Positions 14,979 to 27,316 are shown, numbered from the stretch's first letter. The stretch is 64,000 bases of DNA from Gloeophyllum trabeum ATCC 11539 (GCF_000344685.1 NW_006920411.1:2162740-2226739); one strand, 5' to 3'. Translations and numbers: made by a program. The notes: a model not told the origin generated them from the sequence alone.

Positions 14979-15737
14979 ACGCCATGTTCGTCCTTAATTG
15001 CTGACTTACCGTTGTAATCATAGTACATTTTCGATAATGTAGTCCTGCATTCGTGTTACCTCTACTTTGGTGCAGCGCGACCCCCTCGGCCCCCGGCAGC
15101 GGCCCAATCACCACTCCACCACTTTCCTCTCAAGTGACCATCACGTTTCCATACAAGACAAAGCGCATTCTCAGACCACATCTACAGATGTACTTCATCT
15201 TGGAAAGGGTCGGTTTAAGAATTGTAGAAATTGTTTTATTCGTGTCATGGCGGCGCGATTGTGGCCTATCGGAGCGTCAGACTGGGCGTCGGGCATGTCT
15301 GCTACCGCCCTTGCTGCTTTTGTTTCACAGTTTCGATCAAGCACGAACTGGAGGCTCTCTCTCATCTGCCGCTGCAGAAGAAAAAGCTAGCATCCTCAGA
15401 TTCTTCAAGCACTTAATGTTCTCGGGGGTTATGTAAGTTTTCACGATCTCAAGCGGTCTGTCAGCGGTCGACTTGCGTTGACGTTGCGTGGATTCCAAAC
15501 ACCATCATGGCCTCTCTAACTCTTTTCCACAAGCTCGGGCCACCTCGTTTCTGAAGGGTATTGTGATTGAGGGATCGGTGTTGTTGGTCTTGTCCCAACA
15601 AGACCGTCTCCAGGTCGCAGGTCACAAACTCGGCGCTTGACTTCCGTCCACCACCACCCTTCCTCCTCCTCTGTTGAACTTACGCACTGAATCCCACTTT
15701 CTAATTCGTGCACCTGCCCGTCTCACTGTCAAGCTCG
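14979..15737. other. Intergenic gap of about 760 bp
   Basis: Lies between two plus-strand genes. The short open frames here resemble no known family and do not join to either neighbour. Probably the 3' flank of the WD40 gene and the promoter/5' UTR of the kinase gene. CT-rich tracts occur at 15300-15420 and 15650-15730. Confidence 0.5.
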
Positions 15738-18700
15738 ATGCATTCTGCCCACAGCAGAAGTCGACGGCAGCATCCTGCCGGTGCTGAGGACGACGAGGCC
15801 TTGTTAGGCTCACGACGCGAAGAACCTGCTCGTGACTTGTCGTATTCTCGAGCACACCAATACCCTCATCGTACTGACTCGTACAGAGAACCTTCATCAC
15901 GAGATTTGAGCACTGAAGCGTCAACGTCGCGACGTCGTGACATGGACGACTGGCGCCACGCTGAACCGTCTCAGCTCGCTCATGATCGCCCCCAGACATC
16001 GTCAAACGACATGTATCGACGTGGTTCTCGTGATCCTCGGGACGCGCACGATAATGGCGTTCCTAGGTCAGACAATGGCTGGGCAACGCGAGATGCTCAT
16101 TTTTCAGCCAGAGATCGGGAATGGGACGACCGCGAACGCGACCGTTATGAGCCTTCTTATTCACCTTATCGTGAATCAAGTACCTGGAGCAGCAATGGGC
16201 GCTATGAGAGGAAGGCAGCATCGTACGATTCATGGGCAGACGACCGGGTTGCTCGTCGGTCCGTGGAGGATCGGCATGGGTCAGATAAGGACGATAGGTG
16301 GCGGAGGGATGAGCTTAGGGACCACTTACGGGATGGAGAGGACCGTCGATGGCGTAAGGAAAGCAACAACGATGCGAAGACCGAAGCCCGAGACGAACCT
16401 CGACGTCAATGGGGTGATTCCAAGCCCGTGAGTTCGCGCAGCAACAATGATGATCGCTCATGGGAACCTGCTGCCTCCTGGAAGCGGCGGGGTCCTGCAG
16501 AGCAAGGGCGCAATCAAAATCGCAATCAATCTGGCAAGAAGAAAAAGGGAAAGAAAAATAAGGACAGGGAGCGCGAACGCGAACGGGACTGGCGGAATGA
16601 TGACGGTTCGCTCAATAAGTATGCAATTCTGACTGTGAGGTACTTTCTGCTGATTATCCTGGTGGAATAGCTGGACTAGGAGGGATATGGGTCCGCCCGC
16701 GTCGACCAACCGCTCACCTGGAAAGCGCCGGCCGTTACGATCCCCTAGGTCAATGTCGAGGTCACCAGGAAGGTCATACGCATCCCGGCGGCCTTCTTGG
16801 GGACGGTCGAGATCCCGTTCTCGCTCCAGGTCGCGTTCGCGGTCCATCTCGCCGCGAAGGATGCGCCGTGATCGCAGTCCAACACCCCGGGGACGATCCC
16901 CTGGGTATGACCGTTCTCCTGCGAGCAAACGACACTACGGCCGATATTCTCGCTCTCCAGCGACGTCTCACCGAAGTTACGACAGTCGTGGCCGAGCGCG
17001 CCCAAGGAGTGTCTCCTCTGCTTCGAGTATTACGAGGAGTCCGAGTAGTAGTCCACCGAGGCGTCCCAAGGCCGTCCACCGGCTACCCCCAGCGACATCT
17101 ATAGAAGATATCGCGATCAACCTCTCGAAGAATCCACAACGTGGATCTCCGCGGAAAGGGCGCAATGCTGCGAATGGCAAGCATTCCGATGTAAGCAAGC
17201 AACCTTATGCACTAGCACGGGACGACATTTATAAGAGATCACAGAGTCGTACATCTGAAGTATCTCATGTAAAGCAAGGTTTGAGGACGGGTCGCGAAGA
17301 GGCGTCACGATCATCCCCTGTACGCTCGTCTTCGCGAGCCTCACCATTCCCGGAGGACCATTCCAAGAGCCAAGAATCTTCTTCAGGTACCCTCACAGAA
17401 GTGCAGTCGAAGTCAAACGTTCCCTCCGGTATCCGAGTTAAAGCGGGATTCAAACCTATCGGCCAAGTTAACGCCTCCAACTCTTCGCTAAAGAGATTCT
17501 TCCCGGACGACGATGAGGATGAAAATGAGCTGCCAGTACGATCCACGGTGCAAAAGTCTTCTACTGTCCCGGACCCCGTCACTACCATCCAGGGCCATAC
17601 CCCAGAGCACTCTGTACAGCCTTCTCCGCAGAGCTTAGAGGCAACTCGTGCCACAGATGAGGTTGCTATGGTTGTCGATAACGCAGGACATGAGCAAGTG
17701 CTGCAGGCTCAAGACCAACCGCGGCCCAACTTCCATCCAGGGCCGCCGTCCACGCCATCATCTCAGGATACTCTGCGTCAGTCATCTCTTCAAGAGCATA
17801 ATAGATTGGCTCTGAGTCACAAAGTGGGAGGGCCATTGCCAAGCCGATTAGCAACCCCTGTTGCTCCATCTTCTGATGGCACTTCCGAGACTTCATCGCG
17901 TGCTGATCTATACGCTATAGTAAGCCAGGTCGGTGAGGGCACTTTTGGCAAAGTGTACAAGGCGCGCAACACGATAACTGGGGTACATGTCGCCTTAAAG
18001 AGGATCCGGATGGAACAGGAGCGAGACGGATTCCCGGTCACTGCTATGCGTGAAATCAAGCTCCTTCAGTCCCTTCGTCACCAGAATGTCGTGAAGCTGT
18101 ATGAAATGATGGTGTCTCATGGTATGCACTGTCGCTGTCCACAACGTTACCTATGTCGGCTCATTATCCGTGTAGGTTCTGTATACATGGTCTTCGAGTA
18201 CATGGATCACGACTTGACGGGTGTATTAACGCAACAGCAGTTTGCCTTTTCTGATGCAAATCTCAAATCCCTTTGTCAACAAATGCTGGCTGGACTGGCT
18301 TACTTGCATCATAAAGGCGTTATCCACAGGGACATCAAAGGCTCGAACATTCTCTTGAACAACCGAGGCGAGTTGAAACTGGCCGACTTTGGACTTGCTC
18401 GTTTCTACCAGAAGCGGCGCCGTAGCGATTACACCAACAGGGTCATTACTCTGTGGTACCGGCCTCCCGAACTCCTGCTTGGCACTACTGTTTATGGCCC
18501 TGAGGTCGACATGTGGAGCGCAGGGTGAGTCTCAGGCCGTTCGTATGGAACTGTCTTAATGGAAAGACAGGTGTATCATGCTGGAGCTGTACACGAAGAA
18601 GCCCGTATTTCAGGGTAACGACGACATCTCCCAGCTGGACTCCATCTACAAGGTCTTTGGTACGCCGACCCCAGAGCGATGGCCCGGCGTGGCGGATATG

Positions 18701-19055
18701 CCGTGGTACGAGCTGGTCAAGCCGAAGGAGGTAATCGAGGACCATTTCCGCGTGCTATTCAAGAAATGGCTGTCTCATGCTGCGTTGGATCTTGCGGAGC
18801 AATTACTCAATTACGATCCCTCGAAACGTATAACAGCCGCTCAAGCTCTTGAAGCACCATATTTCACGCAAGAAGAACCGGCTCCTGCACTACCTGTCGG
18901 GTTCGTTCATTTTCGCAACCTCTCACATGCCATTATTCACTCAGTGGTATCATAGATTGTCCACCTTGGAGGGTGAGTGGCACGAGCTGGAAGCCAAGCG
19001 GGAGCGGGAGAGGGTGAAGAAGCGGAGGAGAACCGAAGGCGAAGTGTTCCAGTGA
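15738..19055 (+). CDS. CTK1/CDK12-type cyclin-dependent kinase with RS-rich N-terminus
   Basis: A nuclear kinase expected to phosphorylate the RNA polymerase II C-terminal domain during elongation. The first about 310 residues are Arg/Ser/Asp-rich (RDRERERERDW and similar). After a 52-nt intron (16619-16670) comes a run of alternating RS dipeptides, then a disordered linker. The kinase domain starts at about 17900: GEGTFGKVYKA (P-loop), ALKRIRM (catalytic Lys), FPVTAMREIK (PITAIRE-like helix), HRDIKGSNILL, ADFGLARF and RSDYTNRVITLWYRPPELLLG with a T-loop Thr. Further introns are 18122-18175, 18525-18570 and 18901-18955. The last exon is a charged tail ending RRRTEGEVFQ. HRDIKGSN and the RS domain favour CTK1/CDK12 over BUR1/CDK9. 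An ATG 30 bp upstream (15708) is an alternative start. Confidence 0.9.
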
Positions 19056-19137
19056 ATACTGTTATCGATCATGCATTGCAATGTACAATTAATTTGACAG
19101 TCCCGCTTCCACCCCCGCATCTAACCATACGTCATTG

Positions 19138-20707
19138 TCATGCTGATACTGTGGCTAATAGATTCTTGTTCGAAAGGTGTTGTACAATTGATTCCACCTG
19201 AAATCCGATTTTCAGTGAGTGAATTCAGTATGGAAACATGCGTACAAACCTCTGCTGCAGTCTGGCGGATCTGCATGTCCCATCGCTTTGTGAAAGGCGC
19301 CCCAGGATCCTCGGTCTCCTGCTCCACGTCTCCTAGACCTCCAGCCTTGTTCTGAGCTTCTTCGTCCTCACTTCCGGTTTCGAACCATATCAATCTGTCT
19401 ACCTGATCAATGTAGCCCTTGAGGCGGCCCTGCTCGATCATCTTCCGGGCCATGGTTTCCGCTGCACCAGGTGTGAGGTCTAACAGAGCTCCGAGACCGC
19501 GGAAAGTGATGTTGTTGTAGATCTTGGAGCTGGCGAGAAGGTTGTGTTCCAGAACGGCTCGGTCGAGGACGGTAGAGGGTCCTGTGCGCTTGCTGGCGCT
19601 TGGCTCTCTCGAGGATGAATCGTCTTCGTCAGCATCTGCGGTAGACGCGAGGCGGTCGTTTGAGGATATGCTGATCTTGGCAAGCTGGTGGGTCTTGAGG
19701 GTGCCCTCGAATTCGTGAACTTCGGCCGGGCGCAGGATGCGGTCGAGGAACATCTTCGACAGGATGTTGTGGGTGGGAAGCTCGGCGGTGCGCTCGTCGC
19801 GGCACAGAGAGGCAAGGACGCGGGATCGGTTTGGGCCTGCTGGCGCGAGGACGGCACATGTCACTGCAGCGGATCTGGGGGACGCGGGAGATGAGGATCC
19901 GACACTCGGAGGATTCGAAAGCGACGTACAGCATATGCCTGCGCTCTTCTTCATCGATATCTGCTACCCAGCTGAGCTCGTGGTATCGTTGCGCAGCCTC
20001 CAGGAACCTCCGGCTATAGTCCATAATCCTTGCTTGGCACAATTTGAACGCTAGCTGGGTCTCTTTGTCGGTTGCGCTGTGCGCGAGGAGAGCAGCACGG
20101 TTATAGTACGTTTCTGCTTGTACGGAGTCTTCATCCTCGAGCAATAATCGAACGATGCGGATATACACCCGTAACTTCTCCTCATCAGACACCGATCTGA
20201 TACCTTGCTCTCAATGAAGTTCAGTGGCGCAGGCGGAACACACAAAATACCTCTGACTGGACTCTAGTGATATCCCCATAAGCACCCGTGCTGCGTCGCT
20301 CCATTCTTCCTCCTCCTCCAAGAGGTCCGCGAGTTGGAACCGTAATACGTTTACCTATCGGAAATGTCAGCTTATGGATGCCGCGCACAGATGGACGATC
20401 GTACCTGCTCCTCGTAACTGACCAGCCTTGGTTGCACTATCGCAAGCGTGTCTTCCACAATTTGCTTCCGAGTCGCAGAGGCCTTGATGACGCCCCCTCC
20501 GAGAGCCTTCGCCAATTCAGACAAGACCTGTCTGCCCACGACAGGGCCGACGGCGTCACTGTTCACGACATGGTCGACGAGCGTGTGGACATCGGCCGCA
20601 ACAGTAGACTGGTCGTCGCGCGTAAGCACCTCCTGAAGCAGAGACAGATACGCCGGCGCCTTGTCTTTCTGGCCGAGCGACGTGTACTGAGCGAGCCTAG
20701 CATCCAT
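19138..20707 (-). CDS. CSN4: COP9 signalosome subunit 4 (PCI domain)
   Basis: The COP9 signalosome removes NEDD8 from cullins; CSN4 is a PCI-domain structural subunit. The protein begins MDARLAQYTSLGQKDKAPAY and continues through helical repeats (SDEEKLRVYIRIVRLLLEDED, AETYYNRAALLAHSATDKETQL, RFLEAAQRYHELSW) to a PCI/winged-helix module. Joining a short intron after QIRQTAAE gives VESIVQHLSNKNLLATVSA and a stop at 19138, the expected C-terminal helix of CSN4; without the splice the frame runs into unrelated sequence. An upstream in-frame ATG at 20749 would add 14 residues; I prefer 20707. Convergent with the CTK1-type gene (82 bp) and divergent from the repeat-exon gene. A DCAF-type cullin-4 receptor sits two genes away, probably by chance. 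Confidence 0.92.
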
Positions 20708-21224
20708 GGCTGGTGGTCGATAAAGCAGTCCAATTAGCAGGCGGGCCACGTGACGGGAGGCGACGGGCGTGGGAAGTCGATCGCTCGGTTACGGTCTCCA
20801 GGCTTGAGCGTAAATTGGCACCCATACGCTCACGACCAGTGCTTGCACCAGCGATCGCTTCACGGGTGCCCATCCCCCGACCAGCCCAGGAGGCAGGCCT
20901 CTCTTTCGTTTTCCTCTCTCTGCCGTTTGGTGTCGTGCGCGAACGTCCTTGTCGTCCTAGCAATTGCGGAGGTATGATCGGGGCTGCGTATCAATCAAGC
21001 AAATGTCGGCTTACTGATTTCTCATACTACTGACTATTAGAGCGCGCCCCCGACATATCTGGTCATCTCACCCCCCCTTCGACGGTCAGTCTTTGCGCCA
21101 GGGACCAGTGGATCCGAGACTCTGACGCGGTGCTCACCCTCCGAGTGTATCTATTATTGCTGCTAGACGGCTTACACACGCCCAATCCTTCAACGTAACT
21201 CTCATTACACCGCATTGAAGACAT
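20708..21224. promoter_or_regulatory. Shared 517-bp divergent promoter (CSN4 / repeat-exon gene)
   Basis: Lies between two opposite start codons and must hold both promoters. No clear TATA box or known operator seen. The right half is pyrimidine-rich (about 20895-20940 and 21050-21090). Confidence 0.5.
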
Positions 21225-24200
21225 ATGTCTCGATTCACGTCCACGCCTTTCCATAAGCCTTCTCCGTTCGACGTTCCTCGACCGGTCCACCCTCTTAGCC
21301 CGCCAGACACAGATTCAGATATAATGGGTCCTGCCCAGCACTCCTCTATGTCTATGACGCTCGGCGGAGACGCAGAGTCAGCTACCATTCCCATCGCGGC
21401 CCCTACAGAAACGCCGGCGTCGCGGTTCAGGAAAATAGCGTACCTCAGCTCTGGGCTGGGTGCAAACGCAAGAGGGGATACACATGCGCGAGAGCGAGTG
21501 ACTCCCCGAACGAAGTGGTTAGTAGTGGTTGTCCCGCCCACGACCTTTCCGCAAGAGCCAGGTCACCTCGGTCACACGCTGTCCTCGGGCCCATCGAGTC
21601 GGTTGTCTTCCGGTCTCCTGATGCCTTTATTCCCAACGGTGAGCATGAATATGCTATACAACCCGGGAGATTACTTATCAAGCTGTAGATGTATGGACAA
21701 CTCTCAGCAATCGCGAAGGAGTTCAACTTCCCTAGCACGACCGGCCTTTGCTTGTATCTTCATGTGACCGAGAGCGGGTTCACGTTCACTCCCCGCATTT
21801 CGGACGAATCCTGGCAACTCCTGTGGGGTCACTTATTTGAGGCTCGATCACCGGTCAGCTCGACTGCGCAGCTGCCTATCAGCGGCAGGATAGAATTCGA
21901 CATCGATCTGCGCAAGGCCCGATGGTACGACGCGTGGATTGCATCTTCCCAAAGGGATGCGTATGATGTTCCCATGTCGATGCCCGGCTCCCGCGCCCCG
22001 TCTGTTGTGCATGCTCGGCACGACAGTAGGACGACTTTTGCTGAGGACAACATGGTGGACGACCAGGTGGATACTGAGTCTGTAACGCAGCGAACGAGAA
22101 CCATGCGTCATGTCCCAAGGAAACTGTCTCTTCTGGACCGCTTTGACACCCTCTCAGCGCGTTCGGTGTCTCGGGCTCCTTCACAAGCCGAAATATCTCC
22201 GCCCAAGCCAGAACATTCTGACCACCGGGCCATTAACTCCCTCTCACCCATTGTGCAGGAGGAAGAACCCAAGTCTGCGAAGAATGACCTAGAGTCTCGC
22301 GTTCGGAACTGGAGGGCCAGTTCGTCTGTTGCTCCTACTCCTTTGGCTGCGACCGGTCAATTCAGCCTGGATCCCGTTAACATGCCGAATATCGTTTCGC
22401 TAGATTCACCCGTCGTGGAAGGCGAGTATGAACTCAACCTTGACGACTTCACCTGGTCTATCTCGTCTGCGGGACCGGAAGAGTTTGAATATGACGTCGA
22501 GTCAGTCTCGTCTGGACGTGTGCTATCTGTGCATATGGACCGTAGGGCGGAAGGTTCAGTCTGCCTTACTCCTTCGGTTTGCACCTCGTACGGGCCAGAG
22601 GACTATGATGATCTTTACTCTCCTGTCTCAAATGTGGATCGCCTACCTTCTCCCGATCTCGGTCAGCGGATGTTGGAGAGCGTCCCGCCTACCCCATCAA
22701 CTGCTACAAGCTGGGGTCCGGATGACTACGCCTACGACTACCTCTACTCGCCCATCTCCAACGTTTCGCGCCTTCCTTCGCCCGATCTGGGACGCAGGAT
22801 GCTATCCAGCCCTCCTCCCACTCCTTCGACCGCTACGAGCTGGGGCCCTTCGTCGTCATACCCGCCGTCGCCCGTGGTGAGCGAAGGCTACGCCCAGTCC
22901 GTCGACATCGGCTTGCGCAATGACGGCTGGAGCAGGCCGAATACGCCGTCGACGGCGACCAGCTGGGGTCCTTTCGAGTCCTACCCCCCCAGCCCCGCGA
23001 CGCCGTACTACATCCGGACGCCTGATGCCGGCGAGCGAGCGTTCGATCTGGAGATGCCCGCGGAGAGGTTCTCCTTCCCGTATTATAACGTGTGGACACG
23101 CGCTCCCTGGAGGTTTGTCTGGCCATATACTCGACAACGGGAGCCGGATAATGAGCAGACGCTTGAGGTGTCCCCGCCTGACGTCGGTGCAGCGCCACAG
23201 AGTCCCTTCGGATTCCCGTATTATAGGGCCAGGCAGTCTGAGCCTTGGAGTATGGTTTGGCCATACCGTATTCAAAAGGAGGATCGTGACCTTGCCGGTG
23301 ACAATTCGGTACGGTTGAGCGCGAAGTACCCCAGGTTTGACCTCTGTAAGCTTTTCTCTTTACTGAGTTATGCCGCTATCGTGACTGAGAAGTCGCAGAT
23401 CCCGCTGTGTACCCGCATCTCGACATTTATCCCCCGATCGTGCCGGCCTACGATGCCAGGGAAAAGGTATCGGTCGCAATACCCGCGCGCTATCCCACGT
23501 TCTCGTTGTGTATGTCTCCATCGCATATCTACATGTATTCAGATCTGACTCGCTGGTCGTAGATCCTGCAGTCTATCCTTGCCTGGAGATCTACCCCGGT
23601 TATATCAACGTCCTGGAGGGTGTCAGAACCGAGCAGCTGACGCCGAAGTATCCCACCTTCAGCATCTGTGAGTCCATCTTGTCGCTCCCAGTGGACGCGT
23701 AGGCATACCAATCACGTAGATCCCGCTGTCTATCCGCACTTTGAAATCTACCCTGAGCACGTCTGTGGTACAGGAGCTGCTTCATTGGCGGTGAGTTTGA
23801 GTCGCCGGATCATATCTCGCGCTCCCAAGGACGTGGTCCCCAGTATTTGTGAGTTCTGTCCAATCACGTCCCGCTGTGGCAAGCTTACATCGTAATACTA
23901 GCTGCGGGGGTGTATCCGCACCTCCAGATCTACCCTAGTATCCGCCCTCGGAAAGCAGGTGACAGGCAGCTAATCTCGGTGACTCTATTCAAGTATCCTG
24001 TCATGAAAATTTGTAAGTCCAGTTCTTGTCTTATTATATCTCTTGCTCATTGTTGCATTTCAGATCCTGCCTCATACCCCCACATGGAAATCTACCCGGG
24101 TCATGTCCACAGTGCCGAAGTAGAAGAGCCAATAATAGTCTCCCTTCCATCTGCATACCCGGCCCTCGAGATCTGTACGTATACACTCTAAAAACTATTA

Positions 24201-26033
24201 GTCGACTCTCACGCATTGCGCAGACCGAGCGGTTTATCCTTGGAGTTTGATCAGCATTTACCCTGCCCACCGTACCTACAAGGGTCAACCACTTTCGGCC
24301 AAGCAGGAGCGTACAGAGCAATACCCGGACTTCGATATTTGTATGTCTCTTCCTCAATCGGACGTGCCCAATATTGAGTATCTGCTTCCTGCAGATCCTG
24401 CTATTCATGACCCCTCGCGCGATGAGGGATACTACAAGACTCGATCCGTTGAGCTTAAGGCGAGGTACCCGGCCTTCGATCTCTGTAAGTCGCGTATGTA
24501 CTACATCCTGCACTTATGGGACTAAAGCGTTTCTCAGACTCGGCATTGTACCCCCATTTCAATATCTACCCATCAGCGAGTGGTCCCGTGTGCACTGCTA
24601 GGGCGGGTTCTGGTTCTCAGGCTTCAAAGGGAAATTTCTTGCGCGGGATCGATATGCGGCTCTCAGCTCTGTATCCCTCCTTCAACCTCTGTGCGTATTG
24701 CTGCGGCGTGTGGACCGAGCTCTATACTCATACGCTTTGATCCGTATTAGATCCAGCCGCTTACCCTCACTTCGATATCTATCCAGCGTGTTTCGTGCTT
24801 GCCGCAGAGGCACTTGGCCCAAGTCGACTTAGTCCTCGGTATCCGTTCATCAGCTTATGTATGGCCCAACCAGGTTTGTTTACCGTAATCTTACTTACTG
24901 CATTCTGTCAGATCCCGCGGTTTACCCCTCCTTTGAGATCTACCCTGGCGTCGTTTGTGACGGTGCCCTGCCCGGTGTGATCTCTGTTAGGTTGGTTGGC
25001 AAATATCCGACCATTAGGACATGTGAGTCACCGTCTTCCTCCACTTAAGAGCTGAAATTGACACTACGTAGATGAGGCTATCTATCCTCATCTAGACATC
25101 TATCCGGCGGCCTCATGTGCCTCGATGTCGGCAGTCAGGATGGCGAGGAGTCGGCGGACTCATGCCGAGTTACACGAGGAAGTGTTCTCATCTGGCTATG
25201 TTATAAGAAAGCAGCCATGGAAGACGCATCTGCAACTGCACGAGGAAGTGCTCGCTTCGGGCGCAACAGGGCCAAGGTCTGAATCCCCTCCACGGGGAAA
25301 TGTCAGTCCCACTGAGCCCGCTCGGCGCAGGGTCTCGTTTGCATCTGATACCGTCATCGAACCCGCCCATGCTTCTGCCCCAGCCCCGCGCATCACTCGC
25401 TCGCGGTCTGGTACTGTGAAGCTTGATATTCCTCCTGTACCTCCCCTCCCCCCGCAGTTTGTATCGAAGCCCGCTCCCTCTCCGAAACCATCTCCATTAC
25501 GTGGTGTGCCGCGGAATGGTCTACCATTGCACCCCGCCCAGAAGGTCAGGCCTATTTCCGTTGTTGTCGATACCATGGCGGAACACAGGAGGACGTCGTC
25601 CTCATCTTCGCAATCATCAAATGCAGAGAGTTGGGAAACGTCGCCGTCCGCGCGTGTTGCCCGGACGAAGTCTATGATCATGACGGGCATGTCTCCTGAA
25701 AGCCCTGTCGCTACACTGGACAGATCGAACTCTTTGAATGATGCCAGGAGACCCAGCCGGCCACGGAATAGCCTAGTGTCCGAGCGCATGAAAGCCTTTG
25801 ACAACTCGTCGTCATCCTCCTCTTGTACGTGCCGACGTATCTCGTTCAACAGTTCCTTCACTTAACGATGTTCCTTTGTAGCTGAGCGCAGCGACCCTGA
25901 CGGTACGCCCGTAAGGATCACCCTGAACACGCTGTCTCAATTCCCTATGCCCCCGGCTCCGAAGGCCGTGCCCATCCCTGATGGCAGGAGACGTATATCA
26001 AAACTGGACAGATCCAAGTATCCGTTCGCATGA
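21225..26033 (+). CDS. Unrecognised repeat protein with tandem symmetric exons (about 1373 aa)
   Basis: No family recognised. Hand-joined exons: 21225-21638, 21689-23345, ten short exons from 23399 to 25022, 25072-25824 and 25882-26033. They total 4122 nt, exactly 1374 codons with the stop, so the frame is consistent throughout. Residues 1-250 hold a possibly globular region (MYGQLSAIAKEFNFPSTTG, ARWYDAWIASSQRDAY). The middle has imperfect repeats around TPSTATSWGP and YSPISNVSRLPSPDLGRRML, then two blocks of the form FPYY..PW..VWPY. Next is the exon array with a YPxFxIYPAxYPHxEIYP motif, then a duplicated THxxLHEEVxxSG segment, a Ser/Pro-rich tail and the end KYPFA. No signal peptide or membrane segment seen. 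A structural or scaffold role is possible but unproven. Confidence 0.8.
22570..22990 (+). repeat. Imperfect coding repeats around TPSTATSWGP
   Basis: Within the second exon of the same gene, four related blocks follow each other (TPSVCTSYGP, TPSTATSWGP three times). Two of the spacers share DxLYSPxSNVxRLPSPDLGxRML. A second internal duplication layered on the exon array. Confidence 0.8.
23399..25115 (+). repeat. Array of ten symmetric phase-1 repeat exons plus terminal half-repeat
   Basis: Exons: 23399-23509, 23563-23667, 23720-23848, 23902-24012, 24064-24174, 24224-24340, 24395-24484, 24538-24690, 24751-24858 and 24912-25022. Their lengths are 111, 105, 129, 111, 111, 117, 90, 153, 108 and 111 nt, all divisible by three. 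Each intron (49-60 nt) splits a codon after its first base T; it is completed as TAT or TAC (Tyr), or once as TCT (Ser). Each exon opens with (Y)PAVYPHxEIYP-like sequence and closes with YPxF(D/S)(I/L). The 90-nt exon has lost its internal VYPHxEIYP. A further opening half starts the exon at 25072 (YEAIYPHLDIYPA). Confidence 0.88.
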
Positions 26034-26297
26034 TCTAGCCAAGGTCTTTCTTGATTACTGTCCATATGTTCTCTTAGAGTTGGAGGATATGCTGTATTTA
26101 TTCGCGCGCATCAAGAACCGGTCGGGTGTACCACTTCTGTCTGTCCCTTTAATCCTACAAGAATAGTACACATTGAGAACTGTAATGCTGTGTTCAAACG
26201 GTGAAATAGACGATGCAAAGGTTCCTTCCTTCTTAGATGGTGAGCGCGAGGTCAGAATTACATGGCGCGAGCCCTTCAGCACAAAATCCTAGTCTTC

Positions 26298-27316
26298 CTA
26301 ATCCATTTCAGAGCCATCATCTGAGCCACGTCGAGGGTAGGGAGGTGGTATGTCGAGGTCGTCGCCATGGACAATAGCACCTGATAAGGTTCTCCCTGGG
26401 CCTGTCATTCGTACAGCAGATGTAGAAGGAGAAGCGGGAGGAGACATAGATTGCCTGCTTGCAGCTGCAGTAGCTCGCGCCTCTCTGAGCTCCTTTTCCC
26501 GTTTGTCGTTAAGGAGCTTACTCTTACGGTCGTCCATGAAGGCGAGTTTGACCTGAAAGATGGGTCTTGCTTGTGAGAGGAAACAGAGTCAGAAGAGATT
26601 GGGCACGGACGTTCTGCGCTACACTCGCAGCGGCTACCTTCTCTTGCTCTTTCCATCGCTTCATCCGTTCTTGCTGCTCCGCTTTGCGGTCCAGTACTTC
26701 GTGGATAATGGCGGCTCCTATGCGGAGATCGTCCATGTGGCGCGGATTGAAGACGTAGTAAGGCTGAAACTCCTCAACCTAGACGGGTATCCGAAGTCAG
26801 ACAGTTCCGAACTGATAGCAGGTGAGTGCCTACCTCTGTACGAAATCCGAGCTGGGCGGAACGAGTACATACGATTAGTGACACAAGCACGAGCAGTACG
26901 AAGATCACTGACAGCTATTGCATACTCTAACGCGCCCTTGGGGTCTATCAGGCGCTCCTTGATGGTGCTGTTGGTCGGCTTGAATCTCTGGAACTTAGAG
27001 TTGTTCGGTTCTCGCAGCAGGTTGTCTGCTATGGTGGACAGGGTCTGCAAAGCCACAAGTATGAACGTATGTCCATTACAGCGCGGCGAGGATTAAGTAC
27101 ACGCAGAGCGACCATGGACACTTCATCTGGATTGCGCGTGAATATACCAGGCTCTATCAGCCGTCTGAACTCTTGTCTCTTGTCGTGCTCCCGCCGATGC
27201 TGTTCTTCGGCGTGCAAGGCAGCTTTTTGTTGCGTCCGGCGAGCAGCTGCTGCCGCAATGCTTTCACGCACACTGGGACCGGGGCTGCCTGCCGGCGATA
27301 CGTTTCCCGAGGACAT
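26298..27316 (-). CDS. PUB-domain protein, possible Cdc48/p97 cofactor
   Basis: Start MSSGNVSPAGSPGPSVRES, followed by an Ala/Arg/Gln-rich helix (AAAARRTQQKAALHAEEQHRREHDKR). After a short intron comes TLSTIADNLLREPNNSKFQRF, then KPTNSTIKERLIDPKGALEYAIA. This matches the PUB (PUG) fold of peptide:N-glycanase and UBXN6, which binds the C-terminus of the AAA ATPase Cdc48/p97. Later exons hold VEEFQPYYVFNPRHMDDLRIG, a charged coiled coil (DRKAEQQERMKRWKEQEKVA) and a Ser/Pro-rich tail ending PYPRRGSDDGSEMD. No transglutaminase domain is present, so it is not the glycanase itself. The Cdc48 link is inferred from the domain. Convergent with the repeat-exon gene (264 bp). Confidence 0.72.

Noticed and set aside
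15053..15436. 127-codon plus-strand frame between the WD40 and kinase genes
   Set aside because: No family resemblance, unlike codon use of neighbours, and no splice join to either gene.
19121..19954. CSN4 reading on to SISMTMTYG
   Set aside because: Splicing after QIRQTAAE gives the family-typical VESIVQHL end, so the read-through is intronic.
24034..24513. 159-codon minus-strand open frame across the repeat exons
   Set aside because: Crosses several proposed introns and exons of the sense gene and resembles no protein; the sense reading has a periodic motif and consistent phases.
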